Made by a program: the position numbers and the translations under genes | Assembly (NCBI GenBank): GCA_046589965.1 | Contig: JBKJVF010000171.1 | Location: 1 to 6,190 of the forward strand | Direction: 5' to 3' | Source of the DNA: JAJNPS01 sp046589965 | GTDB lineage: Bacteria > Pseudomonadota > Alphaproteobacteria > Rhodobacterales > Rhodobacteraceae | DNA: 6,190 nucleotides | Notes under the pieces: generated by a model | Seen by the model: only the letters and a program-made list of their open reading frames with translations | Told to the model about the DNA's origin: nothing | Databases searched by the model: none | Shown: positions 1 to 5,170 of the stretch, piece after piece | Layout: the number at the start of each line of letters is the position of its first letter | Numbering within the stretch: the first letter of the stretch is position 1

Positions 1-1
1 T

Positions 2-178
2 CTGTCCGCGCCCGAAGGGGCGGTGGAGCCTGGCGGGTTTAATTTCCGCCGCATGGCCTATTTCGATCAGTTGGGGGGGTGGGGTATACGCGTAATCCGG
101 TGCTGTTGTTGGCACCGCCCGCAAGCGGCGCACAATGGATCGACCGGCTGCGCACCCAACTGTCGCAAGGCATCATGA
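2..178 (+). CDS. comEC: comEC, upstream in-frame segment cut off by a frameshift
   Basis: This is the end of the upstream part of ComEC; the gene begins outside the window. Read from base 2 it gives a peptide containing the segments APEGAVEPGG and FRRMAYFDQLGG, which fit the region just before the Competence domain in alphaproteobacterial ComEC proteins as I remember them. At the G7 run (73-79) the homology jumps to the frame starting at base 79. If read without a shift, this frame continues through an unrelated Cys/Arg-rich peptide and stops at TGA 176-178. Only about 26 codons (2-79) are therefore genuine ComEC sequence; the remainder is out-of-frame tail. Whether the break is real or a sequencing or assembly error cannot be decided from the sequence. 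Confidence 0.75.
   Translation: MSAPEGAVEPGGFNFRRMAYFDQLGGWGIRVIRCCCWHRPQAAHNGSTGCAPNCRKAS
73..79 (+). other. G7 homopolymer at the comEC frameshift point
   Basis: Seven consecutive G residues sit exactly where ComEC homology moves from the frame starting at base 2 to the frame starting at base 79. Adding one G would give Leu-Gly-Gly-Val-Gly-Tyr and a continuous gene. A -1 ribosomal slip here would give the same peptide, since two GGG codons at 74-79 can re-pair one base back. Three other seven-base G/C runs in the window (2879-2885, 4315-4321 and 4863-4869) leave their genes in frame. Confidence 0.75.
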
Positions 179-1635
179 CGGCGGTGCCGGGCGATGCCGG
201 GGCCTTTTCGTCGGGCGTTCTGACCGGGGATCAGTCGGGCCTGTCGCAGGACGCGGTGCGGGCCTTGCGCGATTCCAGCCTTGCGCACCTGTTGGCCATT
301 TCGGGCATGAACATGGTCTTTATCGTGGGCTTTGTGTTCATGCTGCTTCGCTGGGCGATTGCGCTTGTGCCGCCACTGGCGCTGCGGATCCCCGCGAAAA
401 AGCTGGCGGCGGCGCTGTCGCTGGGTCTGGCCTATTTCTACCTGATGCTGTCGGGGGCCAATGTCGCCACAGAGCGCGCCTTCATCATGATCGCGGTGGC
501 GCTGGTGGCGATCATGCTGGATCGGCGCGCCATCACGCTGCGCACGGCGGCAATCTCGGCGATCCTGATCCTGCTGACCAAGCCGGAAAGTCTGGTCGAG
601 GCGGGGTTCCAGATGTCCTTTGCCGCGACATTGGCGCTGATCGCAGGGTTCGCGGCCCTTGACCGCGAGGTCATGCGCCAGCGCATGCCGCGCTGGGCGA
701 TCCATGTCTTTACGCTGGTGCTGTCCTCGGTGATCGGGGGCTTTGCGACCGCGCCATTTGCGGCAGCGCATTTCAACCGGTTTTCCGATTACGGGTTGCT
801 GGCCAACATCCTTACTGTCCCGGTGATGGGTGCGGTGGTGATGCCTGCGGGTGTCGTGGCGGGATTGCTGGCCCCGTTCGGATTGGCGGGCGTCCCGCTT
901 TGGTTCATGGAGCAGGGCTCACGCTGGATCCTGTTCGTGGCGCATTGGGTGTCGGGGTTGGAGGGGTCGGTGACGGCCATCCCGGCACCGGGGCCCTGGG
1001 CGCTGCCCCTGATCACGCTGGGCGGGCTGGTCCTGATCCTGTGGCGGGGACGTTTGCGGCTCGCGGGACTTGCGCCCATCGCGGTGGCTTTGGGTCTGTG
1101 GGTTGTGGCGGACCGTCCGGCGCTGTTGATCGCGTCGGATGGCTCCATCGTCGGGCTGGCCGGGCCGGGCGGGCGGGCGCTGTCGGTGTCGCGGGGCGGC
1201 GGGTTCATGGCGCGGACCTGGCTTGAGGATGACGGCGATCTGACCGAACAGATCGACGCGGCTGCGCGTCCGGGGTTTGACGGGCCGGTCGCTGCGCGGA
1301 CGTTTGCGCTGGGCGACGTCAGGGGGGTGGCCCTGCGCGGCAAGGCAGGTCTGGCGCAGTTGGATCAGGCCTGTGCCAGCGCAGATATTGTCATTCTGAA
1401 CATGGTCGCCGAGACGCGGCCTGATAGGTGTCTGTTGCTCGACCTGGCCGTGCTGCGGCAGACGGGATCAGTGGCGATCCGGCCCGATCGGGATCAGTGG
1501 CGCGTCATAGCCGCGAAAGAAGCGGGACGGCTTTGGACAGGACCGCAAATGTCGGCGGGCCTTTTGCCGTATGCCCTGATGGCGGGAGGTGCGGCTGACG
1601 TGGATGTGATTGCAGAAGGTTCGGCCGTTCCATGA
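79..1635 (+). CDS. comEC: ComEC/Rec2-family DNA uptake channel, main body (5' end outside window, frame-shifted)
   Basis: ComEC forms the inner-membrane channel through which single-stranded DNA enters during natural transformation. Numbering from codon 79 (518 residues, stop TGA 1633-1635), the hallmarks are GDQSGL at 50-55, HLLAISGMNM at 70-79 and GFQMSFAA at 176-183, all typical of the Competence domain (PF03772). Hydrophobic segments follow one another from about 80 to 345, consistent with a multi-pass membrane protein. After the last segment a soluble tail of about 170 residues has no HxHxDH motif and no histidine at all, so it lacks a catalytic metallo-beta-lactamase domain; I believe this is usual in alphaproteobacterial versions. 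GTG 79 is not a credible true start, because the preceding 26 codons in the other frame also match the family; the full gene should be about 650-700 codons and begins upstream. It faces lexA convergently. Confidence 0.88.
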   Translation: MGYTRNPVLLLAPPASGAQWIDRLRTQLSQGIMTAVPGDAGAFSSGVLTGDQSGLSQDAVRALRDSSLAHLLAISGMNMVFIVGFVFMLLRWAIALVPPLALRIPAKKLAAALSLGLAYFYLMLSGANVATERAFIMIAVALVAIMLDRRAITLRTAAISAILILLTKPESLVEAGFQMSFAATLALIAGFAALDREVMRQRMPRWAIHVFTLVLSSVIGGFATAPFAAAHFNRFSDYGLLANILTVPVMGAVVMPAGVVAGLLAPFGLAGVPLWFMEQGSRWILFVAHWVSGLEGSVTAIPAPGPWALPLITLGGLVLILWRGRLRLAGLAPIAVALGLWVVADRPALLIASDGSIVGLAGPGGRALSVSRGGGFMARTWLEDDGDLTEQIDAAARPGFDGPVAARTFALGDVRGVALRGKAGLAQLDQACASADIVILNMVAETRPDRCLLLDLAVLRQTGSVAIRPDRDQWRVIAAKEAGRLWTGPQMSAGLLPYALMAGGAADVDVIAEGSAVP

Positions 1636-1734
1636 TGCCACAGGCGGCACACCGCGCGCCCAGACTTTCGAAGCGGCATCAAATCATGGATGAGAGACTG
1701 GGTTTGTCTTGGTGTTCGTCATCAAAACAGTTGC

Positions 1735-1752
1735 CAAGCAAGAGGCTTGTTT
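1735..1752 (+). terminator. Weak hairpin plus short T run, possible comEC terminator
   Basis: About 100 bases after the comEC stop, CAAGC (1735-1739) and GCTTG (1745-1749) form a 5-bp stem with an AAGAG loop, followed by TTT. The stem is short and the T run minimal, so this is only a candidate factor-independent terminator for comEC. Confidence 0.25.
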
Positions 1753-1767
1753 AACAGCCAGCATCCG

Positions 1768-1786
1768 GTGCGCTAACATGGCGCAC
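1768..1786. repeat. Inverted repeat GTGCGC/GCGCAC in the comEC-lexA gap
   Basis: A perfect 6-bp inverted repeat, GTGCGC at 1768-1773 and GCGCAC at 1781-1786, encloses a 7-base loop; a U-G pair could add a seventh pair in RNA. It lies between the convergent comEC and lexA genes and could contribute to stopping transcription from either side. There is no T run next to it. Confidence 0.35.
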
Positions 1787-1796
1787 AACATGCCCG

Positions 1797-1819
1797 GTCG
1801 GGAACCCTTTTTCCCGGAC
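1797..1819 (-). terminator. Hairpin just after lexA, possible terminator
   Basis: Four bases beyond the lexA stop codon, GTCGGGAA (1797-1804) pairs with TTCCCGGAC (1811-1819), giving eight base pairs with one bulged G (1816) and a six-base loop. Position and GC-rich stem suggest a transcription end for lexA. There is no run of T after it in the lexA direction, so it is not a classical intrinsic terminator and could instead protect the 3' end of the mRNA. Confidence 0.4.
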
Positions 1820-1822
1820 GCC

Positions 1823-2530
1823 TCAATAATTCCGGATCAGCCCGACAAGGCGGCCCTGCACCTTGATCAGGTGATCGGGATAAACGCGCGTCTCGTAAGC
1901 GGGGTTTGCCGCCTCCAGCGCGATCATGCCGCCACGGCGGCGAAAGCGTTTCAGCGTCGCTTCGTTGTCTTCGACGATGGCGACGACGATGTCGCCGTTT
2001 TCCGCCGTCGACTGTTCGCGGATCACCACCACGTCACCATCGTTGATCCCGGCCTCGATCATGCTGTCGCCCTTGACCTCCAGCGCGTAGTGCTGGCCAC
2101 GGCCTGACAACATGGAGCCCGGCACCGAAACATGGTGCGACACTTCGGAGATTGCCTCGATCGGCACACCGGCCGCGATGCGACCCATGACGGGTAGTTC
2201 CATCGCGTGCAGGGTTTCGATCGCCATTGCCGCGCGTGGCGGGGCGACGCGGTCGCCTTCGATGACTTGCGGCGTAAAGCTGGAGGCTTTGGTGGAAAAA
2301 CCGGGACGTTCCATCGCCTCGGGCAGTTTGATGATTTCCAGCGCGCGGGCGCGGTGGGCCAGACGGCGGATGAAGCCGCGTTCCTCCAGCGCCGTGATCA
2401 GACGGTGGATGCCGGACTTGGACCGCAGATCCAGTGCCTCTTTCATTTCATCAAAAGACGGAGGGACACCATCGACATCCATCCGGGTCCGAATGAAATC
2501 CAGAAGTTCCAACTGTTTGCGCGTCAGCAT
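1823..2530 (-). CDS. lexA: LexA, SOS-response repressor and self-cleaving protease
   Basis: LexA represses DNA-repair genes and cleaves itself when RecA is activated on single-stranded DNA. The 235 residues comprise an N-terminal winged helix-turn-helix (about 1-65, with PPSFDEMKEALDLRSKSG at 23-40 as the recognition region), a long linker, and a C-terminal S24 peptidase domain. The self-cleavage bond is Ala120-Gly121 within GRIAAGVP, and the catalytic pair is Ser156 (GDSM) and Lys194 (TLKRF). It is longer than the 202-residue E. coli protein because of an expanded linker, as expected for alphaproteobacteria. The ATG start is supported by the family-typical beginning MLTRKQLELL; the ribosome site (GGGGTGG) is weak. 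Two GTTC-N7-GTTC boxes upstream imply autoregulation. It lies 121 bases downstream of moeA and converges with comEC. Confidence 0.97.
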   Translation of the reverse strand: MLTRKQLELLDFIRTRMDVDGVPPSFDEMKEALDLRSKSGIHRLITALEERGFIRRLAHRARALEIIKLPEAMERPGFSTKASSFTPQVIEGDRVAPPRAAMAIETLHAMELPVMGRIAAGVPIEAISEVSHHVSVPGSMLSGRGQHYALEVKGDSMIEAGINDGDVVVIREQSTAENGDIVVAIVEDNEATLKRFRRRGGMIALEAANPAYETRVYPDHLIKVQGRLVGLIRNY

Positions 2531-2562
2531 CGTCCACCCCGACTGCTTTCTGTTGGATTAAT

Positions 2563-2577
2563 GTTCTGCCTGCGTTC
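2563..2577 (+). promoter_or_regulatory. LexA operator (SOS box 1) in the lexA promoter
   Basis: GTTC (2563-2566), seven bases, GTTC (2574-2577): an exact match to the alphaproteobacterial direct-repeat SOS box. It starts 33 bases upstream of the lexA start codon and lies in the spacer and -10 region of the predicted promoter, where bound LexA would block RNA polymerase. This supports negative autoregulation of lexA. Confidence 0.88.
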
Positions 2578-2591
2578 CCGGTTTGTGTCAA
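2563..2591 (-). promoter_or_regulatory. Predicted lexA promoter
   Basis: On the minus strand a perfect TTGACA -35 hexamer occupies 2591-2586. With a 17-base spacer the -10 would be CAGAAC (2568-2563), a poor match to TATAAT; GAACAT with a 19-base spacer is an alternative. The -35 is convincing, the -10 is not. The SOS box covers most of the spacer and the -10, which fits repression by LexA. The untranslated leader would be short, roughly 25 bases. Confidence 0.6.
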
Positions 2592-2610
2592 GCCCTTTGC
2601 GAATCAGGGG

Positions 2611-2629
2611 CGATGATGTGCGGTCATCG
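2611..2629. repeat. Inverted repeat CGATGA/TCATCG between moeA and lexA
   Basis: CGATGA (2611-2616) and TCATCG (2624-2629) form a perfect 6-bp stem with a 7-base loop. It lies between the moeA stop codon and the lexA -35 element, flanked by the two SOS boxes. It could end or slow transcripts leaving moeA, although there is no T run; it might equally be a protein-binding palindrome or chance. Confidence 0.3.
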
Positions 2630-2637
2630 GGCGCGCA

Positions 2638-2652
2638 GAACCGTCGCCGAAC
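2638..2652 (-). promoter_or_regulatory. Second LexA operator (SOS box 2), overlapping the moeA stop
   Basis: Read on the minus strand, GTTC (2652-2649), seven bases, GTTC (2641-2638): another exact match to the alphaproteobacterial SOS box. Its first G is the last base of the moeA TAG stop codon. Its centre is 75 bases from that of the first box, close to seven helical turns, and it points the other way. It is upstream of the lexA -35, so it could assist repression by cooperative or looped binding, or serve another promoter. The match is certain; the function is inferred. Confidence 0.65.
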
Positions 2653-3836
2653 TAAAGGGGCAGATAATCCACCCATGCCCCAACAGGCTGGGCGGGCGCG
2701 TCGACGGGTTGGATCAACAGCGCATCGGCAGTGGTCAGGACGGACAAAAGTGCGCTGTCCTGGTTTGGCATCGGGGTGATCATCTGGATGCCATCCTGGG
2801 CGGGGGTCAGGCGTGCCCGCATGTAATGCGCGCGCGGGCCACCGGGGGCCAGATCTACCGCCAGACGTGCGCGGGACAGGGGGGGCATGACGTCGGCAAG
2901 TCCCAGCATCCGCCGCACCATCGGCAACAGGAACAGATGCGCGCAGACGATGGCGGATACCGGGTTGCCCGGCAGGCCCAAAAGCGGTGTGCCGGACCCC
3001 AGCCGTCCAGCCATCAAGGGCTTTCCGGGACGCATGGCGATTTTCCAGAACGCGCGTTCCATTCCAAGGCTGGTTGCCACTCGTCCCACAAGGTCATGAT
3101 CCCCGACCGAAGCACCGCCAATGGTGACGATCAGGTCTGCCCCGGCGGTCAGGGCAAAGACCGTGCGCAGGCTTTCTTCGGTATCGGCGGCGATGGGCAA
3201 CAGGCGCGCCTCGGCCCCGCACCCTTCGACCATCGCTTTCAACGCGAATGAGTTTGACGACACGATCTGATCGGGACCCAGGTCGCCGCCGGGCATCACC
3301 AGCTCATCCCCGGTCGCCATGATCGCGATCACGGGCTTGCGGGTAACAGGCACGACCGCATGGTTCATGGAGGCCAGCAAGGCCAGATCGGCGGGCCGCA
3401 AAAGGCGGGGGCTGACGGCCGCGCCGATGTCGAAATCCTGTCCCGACGCGCGGATATGGGCGGGAGGGCCGACCGGCTTTTGCGTGACGATGGAGCCGTT
3501 GGCGGCGGTCACATCCTCTTGCAGCAGAATGCGGGTCGCGCCTGGCGGCACCGGTGCGCCGGTAAAGATGCGCACGGCCTGCCCGGGGCCGACATTGCCA
3601 TCAAACCGTTTGCCCGCCGCCGCCTCGCCGATCACCGCCAGCGTTGCACCGGCAGCCGGATCACCTGCAACGGCATAGCCGTCCATGGCGGAGGCCGCAA
3701 AGGGGGGCTGGCGCAGTTTGGCAAAGACCGGTTGGGCCAGGACCCGGCCCGAAGCGTTCTGCAGCGCCACGATCTCGAACGGCAACGGGGCCACCAGCGT
3801 CAGTGCGCGGTCCAGCGCGTCGGCGACCGAAATCAC
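2652..3836 (-). CDS. moeA: MoeA, molybdopterin molybdenumtransferase
   Basis: MoeA inserts molybdate into adenylylated molybdopterin, the last general step of molybdenum-cofactor synthesis in the cytoplasm. The 394 residues match the usual length of about 400-410. Motifs seen in order: MDGYA (51-55), TGAP (92-95), TGDEL (175-179), GGASVGDHD (240-248) in the MoaB/Mog-like central domain, MRPGKP (268-273) and LPGNP (288-292), followed by the C-terminal MoeA domain ending in DYLPL. The start codon is GTG (3836-3834), within a GTGA overlap with the moaC stop; a GAGG sequence seven bases upstream is a reasonable ribosome site. The overlap implies translation coupled to moaC. The stop is TAG. The MogA-type adenylating partner and the other cofactor genes are not in the window. 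Confidence 0.96.
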   Translation of the reverse strand: MISVADALDRALTLVAPLPFEIVALQNASGRVLAQPVFAKLRQPPFAASAMDGYAVAGDPAAGATLAVIGEAAAGKRFDGNVGPGQAVRIFTGAPVPPGATRILLQEDVTAANGSIVTQKPVGPPAHIRASGQDFDIGAAVSPRLLRPADLALLASMNHAVVPVTRKPVIAIMATGDELVMPGGDLGPDQIVSSNSFALKAMVEGCGAEARLLPIAADTEESLRTVFALTAGADLIVTIGGASVGDHDLVGRVATSLGMERAFWKIAMRPGKPLMAGRLGSGTPLLGLPGNPVSAIVCAHLFLLPMVRRMLGLADVMPPLSRARLAVDLAPGGPRAHYMRARLTPAQDGIQMITPMPNQDSALLSVLTTADALLIQPVDAPAQPVGAWVDYLPL

Positions 3837-4312
3837 GGGGCGGCCTCGTAAGTCCCTGATTTGCCGCCTTCCTTGCGGATCAGACGGATGGCACTGATGG
3901 TCATGCCCTTCTCAACCGCCTTCAGCATGTCATAGACTGTCAGGGCCGCGACCGACACGGCCGTCAGCGCCTCCATCTCCACCCCGGTGGGGCCGGTTGT
4001 GGCGACGGTGGCCGTGATGCGCACACCGGGCAAGGCGGGGTCGGCGACCAGATCGAGCGCGACCTTGCTGAGCGCAAGGGGATGGCAAAGGGGGATCAGG
4101 TCGGACGTCCGTTTCGCCGCCATGATCCCGGCCAGCCGCGCCACGGCCAGCACGTCGCCCTTTTTGGCCGTTCCTGCCGTGACATGGTCCAGCGTGGCCG
4201 GCTGCATGACCACCTGGCCTTCGGCGACCGCGACGCGCAAGGTGTCCGCCTTGCCCGACACATCGACCATGTGCGCGCGGCCCTCGTTGTCGAAATGGCT
4301 GAGGCCGGTCAT
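3833..4312 (-). CDS. moaC: MoaC, cyclic pyranopterin monophosphate synthase
   Basis: MoaC converts the MoaA product 3',8-cyclo-7,8-dihydro-GTP into cyclic pyranopterin monophosphate, the first stable molybdenum-cofactor intermediate. The 159 residues are close to the 161 of E. coli and align without gaps over the start, so catalytic residues keep E. coli numbering: Lys51 (KKGD), His77 (PLCHPL), Asp128 and Lys131 (YDMLK). Other signatures are AHMVDVSGKA (13-22) and GPTGVEMEAL (107-116). I chose ATG 4312-4310 over an upstream ATG at 4408 because the extra 32 residues lie inside trpC and do not resemble the family, while a purine-rich AGGGGGGG stretch (4322-4315) sits just before this start. The start overlaps the trpC stop (ATGA) and the stop overlaps the moeA start (GTGA). 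Confidence 0.96.
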   Translation of the reverse strand: MTGLSHFDNEGRAHMVDVSGKADTLRVAVAEGQVVMQPATLDHVTAGTAKKGDVLAVARLAGIMAAKRTSDLIPLCHPLALSKVALDLVADPALPGVRITATVATTGPTGVEMEALTAVSVAALTVYDMLKAVEKGMTISAIRLIRKEGGKSGTYEAAP

Positions 4313-5121
4313 GTCCCCCCCTGCGAGGTCAGGGGGCGCGCAAGGATCGCCTTGGTCGCCGCCGCGACATCCGCCTGACGCATCAGGCTTTCGCCGATCA
4401 GGAAACACCGCGCGCCATAGCCCGCCAGATCAGCCAGATCCTCGGGCCGGTAGAGACCGCTTTCCGACACGATGATCCGGTCTGCTGGAACGTAGCGCGC
4501 CAGATCGCGCGTGGTGGCGAGCGTGACTTCGAAGGTATGAAGATTGCGATTGTTGATGCCGATCAGTGGCGATTTCAGCAAGGTCGCGCGGTCAAGTTCG
4601 GCCCGGTCATGAACCTCGATCAGGACATCCATGCCGTAGTCGATTGCCGTCGCCTCCAGTTCAGCCGCCTGGGCGTCCGACACCGAGGCCATGATGATCA
4701 GAATGCAGTCGGCATTCAGCGCGCGCGATTCGACCACTTGATAGGGATCATAAAGAAAATCCTTGCGCAGGCAGGGCAGGGTGGTCGCGGCGCTGGCGGC
4801 CATCAGATAGCTGTCGGCCCCCATGAACGAGGGCCCGTCGGTCAGAACCGACAGGCAGGTGGCCCCCCCGTCCGCATAGGCCTGTGCCAGGGTTGGTGGA
4901 TCGAAATCCGCGCGGATCAGGCCCTTGGACGGGCTGGCCTTTTTGATTTCGGCGATCAGGCCGTAGCCGCTTGCCGCAGCTTGCGACAGCGCGGCGGCAA
5001 ATCCACGTGGGGGCTGTGCGGCCTCGGCCGCCTCTTCGACGGAAATCAGCGCGCGGTCGCGCTTGCGGGCGGCGACCTCTTGCAACTTGTAGGCCTTGAT
5101 GCGGTCAAGAATGGTGCTCAT
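4309..5121 (-). CDS. trpC: TrpC, indole-3-glycerol phosphate synthase
   Basis: TrpC closes the ring of carboxyphenylamino-deoxyribulose phosphate to give indole-3-glycerol phosphate, the fourth step from chorismate to tryptophan. The 270 residues form a single TIM barrel. Visible motifs are AEIKKASPSKG (57-67) with Glu58 and Lys60, LRKDF (118-122) with Lys120, IEV (168-170) with Glu169, GINNRNL (188-194) with Asn190, and VSESG (218-222) with Glu220; these correspond to the known catalytic and phosphate-binding residues of the family. The enzyme is monofunctional, with no fused TrpF. The frame is open 47 codons further upstream, but those run into trpD and are unlike the family, so ATG 5121 (MSTILDRIKAYK) is preferred. 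It follows trpD by 49 bases and overlaps moaC by four. Confidence 0.97.
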   Translation of the reverse strand: MSTILDRIKAYKLQEVAARKRDRALISVEEAAEAAQPPRGFAAALSQAAASGYGLIAEIKKASPSKGLIRADFDPPTLAQAYADGGATCLSVLTDGPSFMGADSYLMAASAATTLPCLRKDFLYDPYQVVESRALNADCILIIMASVSDAQAAELEATAIDYGMDVLIEVHDRAELDRATLLKSPLIGINNRNLHTFEVTLATTRDLARYVPADRIIVSESGLYRPEDLADLAGYGARCFLIGESLMRQADVAAATKAILARPLTSQGGT

Positions 5122-5170
5122 GGGGCCCTGACTATTGAACTTGGCCTGAAATGAAAAGCGGTGGCGGGGG

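Noticed and set aside
67..771. Long minus-strand open frame (234 codons) opposite comEC
   Set aside because: Composition is extreme in Arg, Gln, His and Asp, with no recognisable domain; it is an antisense shadow of a GC-rich gene with clear ComEC motifs on the plus strand.
1619..1630. GTTC-N4-GTTC direct repeat at the end of comEC
   Set aside because: The spacing is four instead of seven bases and it is within coding sequence, so it does not fit the SOS box.
1709..2107. Plus-strand frame (132 codons) across the comEC-lexA gap into lexA
   Set aside because: More than two thirds of it is the antisense of lexA, and the part in the gap shows no ribosome site or recognisable protein features.
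3048..3059. Perfect palindrome GAAC-GCGC-GTTC, like a Gram-positive LexA box
   Set aside because: It lies inside moeA coding sequence, and alphaproteobacterial LexA recognises direct GTTC repeats seven bases apart, not this inverted arrangement.
2583..3251. Plus-strand open frame (222 codons) opposite moeA and its downstream gap
   Set aside because: Rich in Gln, Gly, Arg and His, no family resemblance, and it covers most of the C-terminal half of moeA on the wrong strand.
4313..4408. Upstream extension of moaC by 32 codons
   Set aside because: The extra residues overlap trpC and are unlike MoaC, whose conserved N-terminus matches exactly from the ATG at 4312.
5137..5151. GAAC-N7-GAAA in the trpD-trpC gap, a near match to an SOS box
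   Set aside because: One of the eight conserved bases is wrong and there is no promoter-like element around it; a single near match is expected by chance.
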